A stretch of DNA of 64,000 nt from Sulfomarinibacter sp963741385 (GCA_963741385.1 CAVUHO010000010.1:930001-994000), one strand, 5' to 3'. Positions 25,411-34,199 are shown, counted from the stretch's first letter. The notes: generated by a model not told the origin, from the letters alone. Made by a program: numbers and translations.

Positions 25411-26301
25411 TCATGCCCCGACCATCCTGGCGACGATGAAGAGGGCGCTCATCGTGACGGCCAGCGTACCGTTGGCGGAAAAGAACGCAGCATCGACCGC
25501 GGTGAGGTCGTCGGCGGCGATCAGACGGTGTTGCCAGGCCAGCAAAAGACCGGCAATGCCGACTGCCGCAAGCCGCAGCGGTCCACCGCCGGCCGCCACG
25601 GCAAACGCGGTAAACCCCGCAAAGGCGAATCCATGGGCGGCTCGTGCCACCGCCAGCGCCGCACGCCCGCCGAGGCGGGCGGGCAGTGAGTGAAGGCCGT
25701 GTTTGCGATCGAACTCTTCGTCCTGCAGCGAGTAGATGATGTCGAATCCAGCGACCCACAGACACACCGCGCCGGCAAGAACGACCGGCTGCCAGTCGAT
25801 CCGGCCGGTGACCGCGATCCAGGCGCCGATCGGAGCCATCCCGAGGGCGAAACCGAGCCAGATGTGTGACGCTGCGGTAAACCTCTTGGCAAAGGAATAG
25901 CCGAGGAGTACCGCGAGGGTGAGTGGCGCGAGGGCGAGACAGAGGGGGTTGAGGGCGGCCGTAGCGACCACAAAGACCAGCGCCGACAGCCCGCTGACGA
26001 ACCACGCAAAACGTCGATCAAGCCGGCCCGACGGCAGCGTGCGGTCCGAGGTCCGCGGGTTCTTCGCGTCGATTTCATGATCCGTGAGGCGGTTGAAGGC
26101 CATCGCCGAGGTGCGGGCCGACACCATGGCCACCGCGACCCACAGCCAGGTTCCGAGCGACGGCCAGGACGGTGCAGCGGCGGTGACGAGAGAGATCACG
26201 GCGAAGGGGAGGGCGAAGATCGAGTGTTTGAACGCGACCATCTCCCCGGTTTCCCGGAGATCTCGTGCGACCCGGACCACCGGGCTGCTCAACCCTTCCA
26301 T
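25411..26301 (-). CDS. ubiA: UbiA-family prenyltransferase (probably menaquinone, MqnP-like)
   Basis: A 296-residue membrane protein with about eight helices and the two Asp-rich prenyl-diphosphate motifs of UbiA enzymes: NRLTDHEIDAKNPRT (about residue 70) and YSLQDEEFDRKHGLHSLP (about 190). These enzymes attach a prenyl chain to an aromatic acid in the membrane. The gene overlaps ubiX by 13 bases, and a ubiE/menG-like methyltransferase lies at 46.6 kb. The set fits menaquinone synthesis by the futalosine route, where MqnP is the UbiA-like step; that assignment is inference since no mqnABCD is in view. Confidence 0.85.
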   Translation of the reverse strand: MEGLSSPVVRVARDLRETGEMVAFKHSIFALPFAVISLVTAAAPSWPSLGTWLWVAVAMVSARTSAMAFNRLTDHEIDAKNPRTSDRTLPSGRLDRRFAWFVSGLSALVFVVATAALNPLCLALAPLTLAVLLGYSFAKRFTAASHIWLGFALGMAPIGAWIAVTGRIDWQPVVLAGAVCLWVAGFDIIYSLQDEEFDRKHGLHSLPARLGGRAALAVARAAHGFAFAGFTAFAVAAGGGPLRLAAVGIAGLLLAWQHRLIAADDLTAVDAAFFSANGTLAVTMSALFIVARMVGA

Positions 26302-26903
26302 CGAAGCCCCGAGCCCTCGGTCTGAATACCGAGCAGGTCCAGGAGGCGTAGGCAGTAGTGGTCGATAAAGGTCGACATCGCAGAGGCCTCATCCGGGACG
26401 AGGTAAAAGGCCGGGAGCGGAGGCACGATGTGGGCGCCGACCCGGGCGAGACGGAGCAGGTTTTCGAGCAGGATCGGTGACATGGGGGTCTCGCGGATGC
26501 CGAGCAACAGCGGCCAGCGTTGTTTGATGGCCACATCCGCAACCCTCTGTGCGAGTCCTCGTGAGATACCGTTGGCCAGCGCGCCGGCCATTCCTGCCGA
26601 ACACGGCAGGACGACCACTCCCGCGAGACGGTGCGAACCCGAAGCAATCGGGGCGGTCAGCTCGCTGTCTGTATAGGCGCGGACCCGGTCGTGGAGATCG
26701 CCGCTGACCGGCAACTGGTCGGCGAATCCGCGGGCGGTGGCCCAGGGGGGTCCCAATTCGTGGTGCAGGACCTTGCCCGCGGCCGCTGTCACCACCACGT
26801 GCAGCGTGTCGATGCACCCCGACGACAGGGCGGCGGCGGCAAAGCGCGCGGCCAGAACCGACCCCGAACCTCCCGACACGGCGAGTGCGAGTTCACGAGC
26901 CAC
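26289..26903 (-). CDS. ubiX: UbiX-like flavin prenyltransferase
   Basis: A 204-residue flavoprotein of the UbiX/Pad1 family. It prenylates FMN to make the cofactor used by UbiD decarboxylases. Visible are the start LALAVSGGSGSVLAARF (flavin phosphate loop; the usual GASG reads GGSG), VVLPCSAGMAGALANGISRGL and PLLLGIRETPMSPILLENLLRL. It is of normal length and overlaps the UbiA gene, as expected for quinone biosynthesis partners. An extended -10 promoter lies about 65 bases upstream. Confidence 0.92.
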   Translation of the reverse strand: MARELALAVSGGSGSVLAARFAAAALSSGCIDTLHVVVTAAAGKVLHHELGPPWATARGFADQLPVSGDLHDRVRAYTDSELTAPIASGSHRLAGVVVLPCSAGMAGALANGISRGLAQRVADVAIKQRWPLLLGIRETPMSPILLENLLRLARVGAHIVPPLPAFYLVPDEASAMSTFIDHYCLRLLDLLGIQTEGSGLRWKG

Positions 26904-26967
26904 TGAAGGCCATCCCGGGGGCTGAGGACATCGATGGGCGTTCGCATCGCTCGCAGATCATCGGGGG

Positions 26968-26976
26968 AGTATAGCA
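26968..26976 (-). promoter_or_regulatory. Extended -10 promoter of ubiX
   Basis: Minus-strand TGC-TATACT (26976-26968), the same extended -10 layout seen before serS, lies about 65 bases upstream of the ubiX start. No good -35 is visible. Confidence 0.4.
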
Positions 26977-27123
26977 GGCGGTCACCGACAAAATTTTCTT
27001 ACATCTGCTGGAGTTCACTCTCCGCTGTGTTTGACAGATTTTCTTGTCAGTCAGCGTTGTCCGCCACATCGGTGAAAATTCTTAAATAATTGATTCAAAA
27101 TACTTTAAAGAAATTCATGAATG

Positions 27124-27139
27124 TGGCATGGGGCCTGCT
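27124..27139 (+). promoter_or_regulatory. Sigma-54-type promoter upstream of comEA
   Basis: TGGCAT-N5-CTGCT, with the invariant GG (27125-27126) and GC (27137-27138) separated by exactly 10 bases, matches the -24/-12 pattern. An A/T-rich stretch at 27069-27122 precedes it and could bend or bind an IHF-like protein. The start would be near 27150, about 85 bases before comEA. This is the main content of the 329-base gap between ubiX and comEA. Confidence 0.6.
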
Positions 27140-27232
27140 CTTGCACGCGGCGAACGAAAGGAGCAACCCATGGATGAAGCCTGAACCCCGGCGTCAACCC
27201 CGAACATCAACTTACGAGAAGAGGAGTCTGAA

Positions 27233-27583
27233 ATGAAGCAACGATCCGCTCTGGTGCTGTTCTTCGTTTTCTGCGTCGCGGCATCCCTTGCTGCGGCCGC
27301 CGAACCCGGCCAGGCGGCCGGTGTCGTCAATATCAACACGGCCGATGCCGATCAGCTGCAGCTGCTGCCGCGGGTCGGGCCGGCCCTCGCGGCTCGAATC
27401 GTCGACTACCGCAAGGCCAACGGCCCCTTCAAGGCAGTCGAGGAAATCGTCGCAGTCAAGGGGATCGGCGACAGCTCGCTCGAAAAGTTGCAGCCCTATC
27501 TGGCGACGAGCGGGGCCACGACCCTGACTGAAAAGGTCCGCCTGCCGCGTTCCAAGAAAACCGGCGACGCGACCGGGAGCTGA
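27233..27583 (+). CDS. comEA: ComEA-like helix-hairpin-helix DNA-binding protein
   Basis: A 116-residue protein. A signal peptide (MKQRSALVLFFVFC..., AAA cleavage region near residue 23) is followed by a ComEA-type double HhH domain: VVNINTADADQLQLLPRVGP, IVDYRKANGPFKAVEEIV, VKGIGDSSLEKLQPYL. ComEA binds DNA in the periplasm during natural transformation, but in many bacteria such short secreted HhH proteins have no proven uptake role. It has its own sigma-54-like promoter and terminator and precedes a pseudopilin gene, which supports a pilus/competence link. Confidence 0.88.
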   Translation: MKQRSALVLFFVFCVAASLAAAAEPGQAAGVVNINTADADQLQLLPRVGPALAARIVDYRKANGPFKAVEEIVAVKGIGDSSLEKLQPYLATSGATTLTEKVRLPRSKKTGDATGS

Positions 27584-27659
27584 TCACCAACCGTCACCGG
27601 CGTGGGGCCGAGATGGGCTCGGTCCGCCACTGGTGACCCAACCACAGCGTGGACGGGAT

Positions 27660-27683
27660 GCGGCCCTGCGGGGCCGCGTTTTT
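27660..27683 (+). terminator. Rho-independent terminator after comEA
   Basis: A 7-bp GC stem (27660-27666 with 27671-27677, GCGGCCC/GGGCCGC) with a TGCG loop is followed by GTTTTT. It lies just before the Shine-Dalgarno of the pseudopilin gene, so readthrough or a separate promoter must serve the pilin. Confidence 0.75.
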
Positions 27684-27699
27684 CCCAAAAGGAGGCGCA

Positions 27700-28323
27700 G
27701 TGACGACGCCAGGGAATGGGAAGAGTCAGGGACAGCGTGGATTTTCGTTGGCGGAAATGGCGGCTTTGACGGTGGTGGTCGCGATCATCGCCGTTGTGGC
27801 AGTACCCAATCTCGGTGAAGCGAACAGGGCTGCAGCACTGGCCGGGGCCGCCGGCCGGCTGCGGGGACTGATGTTCCGATGTCGCGCCTATGCGATCATG
27901 AACCGCCGTTCCACCGGTCTGGTGTTCGAGCAGCGCGCAGACTCCTCGTGGCGGTGCTACATCGCCGCCGACGGTGACGGCGACGGGATTCTGCGACGCG
28001 ACATCGAAAGCCTGACCGACCCGATCGTGTCGGAGGTCCTCGAGTTCGCTCCGGATACGGCCGGTCTTGGCATCCTCCGCGGAGAGTTCATCCCGGACCC
28101 GTCAGGGCGCGGGCGCCTCAAGGGCAATCTGGACGACCCGGTGCGGGCCGGCCGCGGCGACATCATAACCTTCACGCCACAGGGCCACGCGACACCGTGT
28201 TCGGTGTACCTCACCGACCATCGGGCGCGGATGCGAGTGCTGCGGATCTACGGGGGCACTGGCCGGGTGATCTCACTGGTCTGGCGATCGGGGTGGCCGC
28301 AGTGGCGTCAAAGCGCGCTGTGA
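27700..28323 (+). CDS. GspH/FimT-like type IV pseudopilin
   Basis: A 207-residue protein with a prepilin leader GQRG|FSLAEMAALTVVVAI: basic leader, Gly before the cut, Phe at +1, Glu at +5, then a hydrophobic helix. The rest is a GspH/FimT-like globular part with a D-rich loop (AADGDGDGILRRD), a common feature of minor pilins. It starts at GTG 27700, six bases after AAAGGAGG; earlier in-frame starts lack a ribosome site. It is likely processed by a prepilin peptidase and joins a type IV pilus or type II secretion pseudopilus as a minor subunit. Confidence 0.8.
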   Translation: MTTPGNGKSQGQRGFSLAEMAALTVVVAIIAVVAVPNLGEANRAAALAGAAGRLRGLMFRCRAYAIMNRRSTGLVFEQRADSSWRCYIAADGDGDGILRRDIESLTDPIVSEVLEFAPDTAGLGILRGEFIPDPSGRGRLKGNLDDPVRAGRGDIITFTPQGHATPCSVYLTDHRARMRVLRIYGGTGRVISLVWRSGWPQWRQSAL

Positions 28324-28335
28324 GCGGGCAGCCGA

Positions 28336-29295
28336 TCAGCCGTCCTCGCGCCGTCCCACCCGGAACTCCTCGGTGAGATTTTCGCCGGTTGCCGCCCGGG
28401 CGGAGCCGAACAGGACGGAATCGGCGATCGAAGCGTCGGCGCCGACGGTGGCGCCTTCCGCAACCACCGAGCCTCGGACCTCCGCACGGTCGCCGATCGT
28501 CGCGTCGCGACCGATGAACGACGCCGTGATGAGGGCCGTCGATGCGACGACCGCGGTCGGATGGATCAGAGAGTGCCCGGCCAGCTGGTGCTTGATCACG
28601 GTCAGATAGTCGTCCGGTGTCCCGATCTCCCGCCAGTCGCCGGTGACCATCGCCCCGCCCAGTCTTCCGGCGGCGAGGGCCGGAAACCACAAGCGGTCGG
28701 GAATCTCTCCGGGGGTCGACGGCAGTGCGTTCAGCGCATCGCGCGTCACCGCCATCACGCCGGGATACACCCACGACGCGTCATCTGATCTGACGCCGCC
28801 CCGGGGGCGGATCGCGGTGACCAGCCCTCGGGAGTCGACCATCACACGCGACCACCGCGTCGGATCCGGGTGCGGCAGAAGAGCCAATGTGACGGCATCG
28901 CCGTGGGACGTATGACGGTTGACGAAAGGACCGAGTTCGAGCCTTAATATGCCGTCGCCGTTCACCACCAACACCGACCCCGTGGACCCCAGCAGCCCCC
29001 GGTCACGGGCGAGGGCGAGACCGCCCGCAGTCCCCATCAGTGAATTCTCGGGTGACAGGGCAACGGCCAGGTCGGGCCCGGCGGCGTCATTGACCGCGGA
29101 CGTCATCAGGCGCCCGAGGTGCCAGGTGTTGACCACGATCCGATCCACACCGGCGTACGCTGCAAGCCGCAGTGCCGAAGCGATGACAGGACCGTCTGCC
29201 AGCGGTAGAGCGGGTTTCGGAAGGACGTCGGAAAGAGGCCGCATCCGCTCACCGCGTCCCGCGGCAAGGACCATGGCCGCGCCGAAATCCTTCAT
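28336..29295 (-). CDS. Sugar-1-phosphate nucleotidyltransferase with left-handed beta-helix tail
   Basis: A 319-residue nucleotidyltransferase. It starts with the signature MVLAAGRGERMRPLSDVLPK, has the VNGDG metal-binding motif and a WREIGTPDDY product-binding stretch. The last ~90 residues form hexapeptide repeats (ATIGDRAEVRGSVVAEGATV). The short size and VLPKPALPLAD motif resemble MurU/HddC/GMP-type enzymes that make NDP-sugars for cell-wall recycling or glycans. The specific sugar is unknown. It overlaps the CYTH gene by four bases. Confidence 0.82.
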   Translation of the reverse strand: MKDFGAAMVLAAGRGERMRPLSDVLPKPALPLADGPVIASALRLAAYAGVDRIVVNTWHLGRLMTSAVNDAAGPDLAVALSPENSLMGTAGGLALARDRGLLGSTGSVLVVNGDGILRLELGPFVNRHTSHGDAVTLALLPHPDPTRWSRVMVDSRGLVTAIRPRGGVRSDDASWVYPGVMAVTRDALNALPSTPGEIPDRLWFPALAAGRLGGAMVTGDWREIGTPDDYLTVIKHQLAGHSLIHPTAVVASTALITASFIGRDATIGDRAEVRGSVVAEGATVGADASIADSVLFGSARAATGENLTEEFRVGRREDG

Positions 29296-29858
29296 TGCCC
29301 GAAAACCATATCCGGAGGAAGATCTCGTTCCGGATTGCTGGTCCGAAACTCCGACCACAGGCTCATGTAGGACCCGCGAACAGCGTGCGTCGGGTCGAGA
29401 CCGAGCGACCGTGCAACCGACTCGAGCTGCCGGGCAGGGCCCTCCACCTCGACGAATTCGCCCATCGGAGTGTGGTCTAAAACGACCTCCACGCCCTCGA
29501 ACCGCCACGCCTCGCGGTCCTTCTCGTAGCGTGCGAAGCCTGAAAAGCCGAGCGCCCCGAACACCTCCACCATGATCTCGAGGTTGCCGATCTCGAGCTC
29601 GTGTTCGGTGCGAATCTTGATCGGACCTTCGTATGAAGGCGGCCCCTTGAAGGTGAGGACGCGGCGGGCCCCATACCGGCGGAGCCTGAGCACGCATCCG
29701 CGGGCGGCCAATTCGCGATCAGCGGTGTCGAGCAGGAGGTTCACCTCCCGCGCCTTGTCGCTGACCAGCGTCGCGCCGCGGGCGGCAAGGGTCGATCGGA
29801 CCTGCGCCAGGTCGGCGACGGGAATCTTGAGCTCGGTCTCCACCCCAGGGTCTTTCAC
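29292..29858 (-). CDS. CYTH domain protein (class IV adenylyl cyclase / triphosphatase fold)
   Basis: A 188-residue protein with the CYTH signature ExExK near its start (ETELKIP) and the alternating charged strands of a triphosphate tunnel (VLRLRRYG, LTFKGPPSYEGPIKIRTEHELE, VVLDHTPMGEFVEVEG). CyaB-type members are cyclases or thiamine/inorganic triphosphatases. The start is a GTG at 29858; the longer open frame upstream is antisense to selB. It is coupled to the nucleotidyltransferase by an ATGA overlap. The actual activity is unknown. Confidence 0.82.
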   Translation of the reverse strand: MKDPGVETELKIPVADLAQVRSTLAARGATLVSDKAREVNLLLDTADRELAARGCVLRLRRYGARRVLTFKGPPSYEGPIKIRTEHELEIGNLEIMVEVFGALGFSGFARYEKDREAWRFEGVEVVLDHTPMGEFVEVEGPARQLESVARSLGLDPTHAVRGSYMSLWSEFRTSNPERDLPPDMVFGQ

Positions 29859-29955
29859 CCGGTGAGAATACAGATTCCGGCCGCGGCGGCCAAGCCGGGC
29901 CGACGGCGATGCCGCTCGTCGCAGGGGCGGTTGACCACACGTGTACCATGAGCTG

Positions 29956-31863
29956 ATGCAGCACGTCGTGTGGGGAACCGCTGGACATATCGACCATGGC
30001 AAGACCACCCTGGTCAAAGCTCTCACAGGCACCGACTGTGACCGTCTGCCGGAAGAACGGGAACGCGGTATCACCATCGAGCTCGGCTTTGCCCAGCTCA
30101 CCGATCAGGACATGCGGCTTCACTTCGTCGATGTTCCCGGACACGAAAGACTGGTTCACACCATGATCGCCGGGGCGGCCGGGATCGACCTCGCGCTGCT
30201 CGTGATCGCCGCCGACGAGGGTGTGATGCCGCAGACGCGGGAGCATCTCGAGGTCCTTCGCCTGATGGGTGTTCCGGGCGGTACGGTGGCGATGACCAAG
30301 ATCGATCTCGTCGATCCGGAGCTCGTCGAGTTGGCGGTCGAGGAGATCAAAGAGTTGCTCGCCCCCACCGCGTTCGCCGAGGTGCCGGTGGTGGCGGTGT
30401 CGGCCCAGACCGGCGAAGGCCTCGATGAGCTGCGTCGGGTCTTGCTGGAGCAGGGGCGCGCGGTTCGTCCGCACCAGATCGAGGGCCGGCCTTTTCGGGA
30501 ACCGGTCGACCGGATTTTCAGCCTCACAGGTGCCGGCACCGTTGTCACGGGGACCTCGCTGTGGGGCGCCCTCGAGGTCGGAAGCGAGGTCTCGATCCGA
30601 CCCGCCGGGTTGACCGCGAGGGTGCGCCGGCTCCACGTCCATGGCGAGGAGCGCCGCCGGGTCGAGGCCGGGGAGCGGGTGGCGATCAATCTTGCCGCGA
30701 CCTCGAGGGACGAGATCTCCCGGGGACAACAGGTGCTGTCGCCCGGACCGTGGGTCGAGACCCGGCTCGTGACTCTCTCGCTCGAACTCCTCGCGACAGC
30801 GCCGGGTCCGCTCGACGAGGGCGACGAGCTCGAGGTTCACGCTCTCGCCGCCCGCGTTTCAGGACGGGTGGACCGGCTGGCGCGGCGACCCCTCGAACCT
30901 GGGGGCCGGGCTGTAGCCCAGCTGCTGCTTCGCGAACCCATGTTGCTCTTTCCCGGAGACCGGGTGGTGTTGCGCCGACCGTCACCGGTCAACACGTTCG
31001 CCGGCGGACAGGTTCTCGATGCCCATCTTCGGCGGTGGCGGCGGCGCGATTCTGCCGCGCTCGATGACCTGCCGGGTGTTCAGCGCAGCGAGTGGCCGCA
31101 GCTTCTCATGAGCTGGATTGAGGCCGAAGGTCTGGCCGGGTTGGCGCTGCCGGCGATTGCCGGCCGACTCGGCGTGCTCGAAGACGCGGTCGAAGCGCCG
31201 CTCGGCAGGTTGCTCGCGGCGGAGTCGATCCGTGCATTGCCGTCGCAACCGCCCCGATTCGTGGCGGTCGCCCGAATCGAGCGCCTGGCAAAGGACGCCG
31301 CGGCGGCCCTTCGAGAGCGTCTCGCCGATGAGGAAGTTTCCGCAGGCATTCCGGCGCGCGATTTTGTCGGCCGCCTGGTGCCGCGCGGGGCCCGCGCTCT
31401 GGACGACCTCTATCTCGAAGAGCTCCGGGGACGTGGAGTGATCGAGCTGTCGGAGGGCCGGGTGGTGCCTCCCGGTCAGGACAGCCACATGACCGCCGCA
31501 GGTGAAGAACTCTCGCGGCGGGTCGAGGCGCTGTACCGCGAAACCGGTTTCGACGCCCCGTCCCCGCGGGAGGCCGCCGAACGGCTCGCGGCGCGGCCGG
31601 CGTCGGTGGAGGGAATCTGTAATTTCCTCATCCAGCGTCATCGCCTGGTTCGTCTCGAGGGCAAGTACCTGGTCCACCGGGCGGTGCTGGATGACATGGC
31701 GCGTGGGGTTCGCGATTGGGAGGTCGAGGATTTCGCGGTCGGGGACTTCAAGGATCGTTTCGGTCTGACCCGCAAGCTGGCCATTCCTGCCCTCGAGTGG
31801 TTGGATTCGCAAAGGGTGACCGTTCGCCAGGGAGACCGGCGCAAGATCCTCCGACGCTCCTGA
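29956..31863 (+). CDS. selB: Selenocysteine-specific translation elongation factor SelB
   Basis: A 635-residue GTPase that carries Sec-tRNA to UGA codons next to a SECIS element. The G domain shows GTAGHIDHGKTTL, the switch I region ERERGITIELGFA, DVPGHERLVHTM, TKID and a VSAQTGEG loop. Domains II-III follow, then a C-terminal winged-helix tail of about 280 residues (LARVSGR..., ending LDSQRVTVRQGDRRKILR-like). The ATG at 29956 is taken as the start; a GTG five codons earlier is possible. selA, selC and selD are not in the window, so the rest of the selenocysteine pathway must be elsewhere. Confidence 0.95.
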   Translation: MQHVVWGTAGHIDHGKTTLVKALTGTDCDRLPEERERGITIELGFAQLTDQDMRLHFVDVPGHERLVHTMIAGAAGIDLALLVIAADEGVMPQTREHLEVLRLMGVPGGTVAMTKIDLVDPELVELAVEEIKELLAPTAFAEVPVVAVSAQTGEGLDELRRVLLEQGRAVRPHQIEGRPFREPVDRIFSLTGAGTVVTGTSLWGALEVGSEVSIRPAGLTARVRRLHVHGEERRRVEAGERVAINLAATSRDEISRGQQVLSPGPWVETRLVTLSLELLATAPGPLDEGDELEVHALAARVSGRVDRLARRPLEPGGRAVAQLLLREPMLLFPGDRVVLRRPSPVNTFAGGQVLDAHLRRWRRRDSAALDDLPGVQRSEWPQLLMSWIEAEGLAGLALPAIAGRLGVLEDAVEAPLGRLLAAESIRALPSQPPRFVAVARIERLAKDAAAALRERLADEEVSAGIPARDFVGRLVPRGARALDDLYLEELRGRGVIELSEGRVVPPGQDSHMTAAGEELSRRVEALYRETGFDAPSPREAAERLAARPASVEGICNFLIQRHRLVRLEGKYLVHRAVLDDMARGVRDWEVEDFAVGDFKDRFGLTRKLAIPALEWLDSQRVTVRQGDRRKILRRS

Positions 31864-31868
31864 CCCAG

Positions 31869-32729
31869 CTACTGCTGAGGTGGGCTGTAGTCGCGGTCGC
31901 GGACGACCCTGGCGTTGGCGGAATCGAGCCCGGACAGCTTCATGTTGACCCGTGCCGAATACACGACCCAGGAGGCTACCGGTTCCCCGCCGCGGGTCCC
32001 CGGCTTGGCCCTCCAGGTGGCGAGGTACGCCGACAGCCACGGATTGAGACCGTCGTACAACTCGAGGGGGACGTATTTATCGCAGCGACCGCTCTCGGTA
32101 ATGTGTACCAGTGCCCGGATCTGGACCTCGTCTTCTCGACCGGGTGAACTGATCTTGACGCGCCGCGGCGCCGCCAGTTGACTCAGCTGAGCCTGCGGAG
32201 TGGCCTTGAGAGAGCGGAGATTTCCTGGAGGCACCATCTCCACCGGCAGACTCGGAACCGGCGGTGCAGCGGGGTCCGGGGGCTCGAGCCCGTGATCGAC
32301 AATCTGCGCCTCTTTGACCCGGCCCTCCATCACGATCTCGAGGACCACCCAGGACGGCTGCGGCGCCGAGCCGGCCATTGCGGGATCGAATCGGGACCCG
32401 GTCAGCCCCTGGCTTATGGATGACGTGAGACCGGGAAACGGGAGATCGAGCGGGACGGCGCCGAGACACTCCCCCTTCGTGTCGACGAAGGCGGCGACGC
32501 GCGCCGAGCCGCGGACGTCGACCTTGCTCGGAACCTCCGATTGGGTGATCGACGCCACCTCGTCGGCCTCGACGGCAAACGGGTTGATGGACTCGAGCTC
32601 CACCAGTGGCACCGGGAGCGGAATAACCACCTGCAACCGTTGCTGCCACGCCCTGCTGGAGGCGCTCTGGGCTGCGGCTCCGGCCGCCACGAATAGGCTC
32701 GCCATCAGCACGGCGATGATGCGTTTCAC
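31869..32729 (-). CDS. Secreted protein with two TonB-C-like halves, function unknown
   Basis: A 286-residue protein with a signal peptide (about 20 residues, AAGAAA region). The mature part seems to contain two similar alpha/beta halves, each with a strand-rich pattern that resembles TonB_C (e.g. RVAAFVDTKGECLGAVPL ... WVVLEIVMEGRVKEAQIV; VQIRALVHITESGRCDKYVPL ... WVVYSARVNMKLSG). There is no membrane anchor or Pro-rich linker, so it is not a standard TonB. It may interact with the energy-transducer system. I do not recognise a named family. Confidence 0.5.
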   Translation of the reverse strand: MKRIIAVLMASLFVAAGAAAQSASSRAWQQRLQVVIPLPVPLVELESINPFAVEADEVASITQSEVPSKVDVRGSARVAAFVDTKGECLGAVPLDLPFPGLTSSISQGLTGSRFDPAMAGSAPQPSWVVLEIVMEGRVKEAQIVDHGLEPPDPAAPPVPSLPVEMVPPGNLRSLKATPQAQLSQLAAPRRVKISSPGREDEVQIRALVHITESGRCDKYVPLELYDGLNPWLSAYLATWRAKPGTRGGEPVASWVVYSARVNMKLSGLDSANARVVRDRDYSPPQQ

Positions 32730-32812
32730 GCAGGCATCCTATCACAGGGTTCGCGCTGTCACCTGCCATCGATCCGCCTCGTCGAACACCCGGGCGGTTA
32801 CACTTCCGGACG

Positions 32813-33901
32813 ATGACCACGGTCGCCTGTTTTGTCACGCCGCACGGATTCGGGCACGCCGCCCGGGCCAGTGCGGTGATCACCGCGCTCGTTCGCCGAA
32901 GACCGGGGCTCCGTTTTCACGTCTTCACCACCGTCCCGAGATGGTTTTTTTCCGAGTCGCTGCCCGATTGTTTCGAGTATCACCCTTGTATCAGCGACGT
33001 GGGGCTGGTGCAGATCTCACCGCTGGAGGAGGACGTCGGGGCCACCGTGGCGGCGCTCGATCGCGCTCCATGGCGAGATGCGGAGACCGTCACGAAGCTG
33101 GCGCGCCGGCTCGTGGATCTCGACTGCAGCCTGGTGATCGCGGACATCTCGCCGCTCGGCCTGCGCGTCGCCTGCCGCGCCGGACTGCCGTCGGTTCTGG
33201 TGGAGAACTTCACCTGGGACTGGATCTACAATGAACTCGAGGCGCCGGCCGCTTTGAGACGGCAGGGCGAAGACCTGGCCACCGACTTCGCGGCCGCCGA
33301 CCTGCGCATCCAGACCCGCCCGGTGTGTGACGCAGTGAGTCACGCGGTCCGCGTGGGCATAGTGGCGAGAGAGGCGGGATTACCGCGCCACGAGGTCCGG
33401 CGGCGTCTCGGAGTTCCCGCCGATGCCACGATGGTGCTCGCGAGCATGGGCGGGGTGCCTTGGGCCTACGGGCCCCTCGACCAACTGACGCACGGCGGCG
33501 GCCCCTGGGTCGTGGTGCCCGGCGGTGCGGATCCGGAGCAGCGCAGGGGTCGGTTGGTGTTGCTGCCGTTCCACAGTGCTCACTACCACCCGGACCTCGT
33601 CCACGCCGCCGACGTGGTGGTGGGCAAGCTCGGCTACAGCACCGTGGCCGAGACCTGTCAGGCGGGGGCTGCGCTGGCCTATGTGGAGAGACCGCGATTT
33701 CCGGAGTCGCCGGTGTTGGCGCGATTCGTCGATCGCCACCTGACGTCTCGTGCCCTCGGTTCGGGAGATTTTGAAAATGGTGCGTGGCTGCCGGTCGTGC
33801 GGGAGCTCCTCGCCGAAACCCGCAAGCCGCCGCCGGCCGTCGATGGCGCCGCCGAGGCGGCGGCGGTGATTCTGCAACGGTTTCCCGAGGTATTTGAGTA
33901 A
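32813..33901 (+). CDS. GT-B fold glycosyltransferase-like protein
   Basis: A 362-residue protein with a MurG-like N-terminus (CFVTPHGFGHAARASAVITAL, Gly-rich loop for the acceptor side) and a C-terminal half with the nucleotide-sugar region HAADVVVGKLGYSTVAETC. This is a GT-B-type fold related to UDP-sugar transferases. The sugar donor and acceptor are unknown. It is not part of a visible polysaccharide cluster. Its neighbours on the plus strand end with the SRP RNA and tRNA genes on the other strand. Confidence 0.7.
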   Translation: MTTVACFVTPHGFGHAARASAVITALVRRRPGLRFHVFTTVPRWFFSESLPDCFEYHPCISDVGLVQISPLEEDVGATVAALDRAPWRDAETVTKLARRLVDLDCSLVIADISPLGLRVACRAGLPSVLVENFTWDWIYNELEAPAALRRQGEDLATDFAAADLRIQTRPVCDAVSHAVRVGIVAREAGLPRHEVRRRLGVPADATMVLASMGGVPWAYGPLDQLTHGGGPWVVVPGGADPEQRRGRLVLLPFHSAHYHPDLVHAADVVVGKLGYSTVAETCQAGAALAYVERPRFPESPVLARFVDRHLTSRALGSGDFENGAWLPVVRELLAETRKPPPAVDGAAEAAAVILQRFPEVFE

Positions 33902-33948
33902 CCCGTCAATCGGCGGGGAAAAGCAGACGGGGACGGAGACTGAAAATG

Positions 33949-34078
33949 AACGAGCCCGCCATGGAACCCAGGCAACCTGCAACACTCGCCGTGTTCCCCC
34001 TGAGTGCTGCTCCCTTCCGGGCCTGACACGGTTCGGAGGACGACGATGCACAGGGCCCGGGCTCCATGCCGGGCTCGC
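33949..34078 (-). ncRNA. ffs: Signal recognition particle 4.5S-type RNA
   Basis: On the minus strand the domain IV core GTCAGGCCCGGAAGGGAGCAGC is clear: GTCAGG, the GGAAGGGAGCAGC loop and matching stem. The outer ends pair over at least 14 bases (34077-34063 with 33951-33965, CGAGCCC/GGGCTCG). It is a small-type SRP RNA, which binds Ffh and targets membrane proteins. End positions are approximate, taken from the outer stem. Confidence 0.9.
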
Positions 34079-34090
34079 TCGATATCGGGC

Positions 34091-34180
<90 letters not shown>

Positions 34181-34199
34181 GTTTGAACTGTCAATCGGC

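Noticed and set aside
27031..27059. Sigma-70 promoter before comEA (TTGACA at 27031).
   Set aside because: No acceptable -10 lies 16-18 bases downstream; the sigma-54 pattern fits better.
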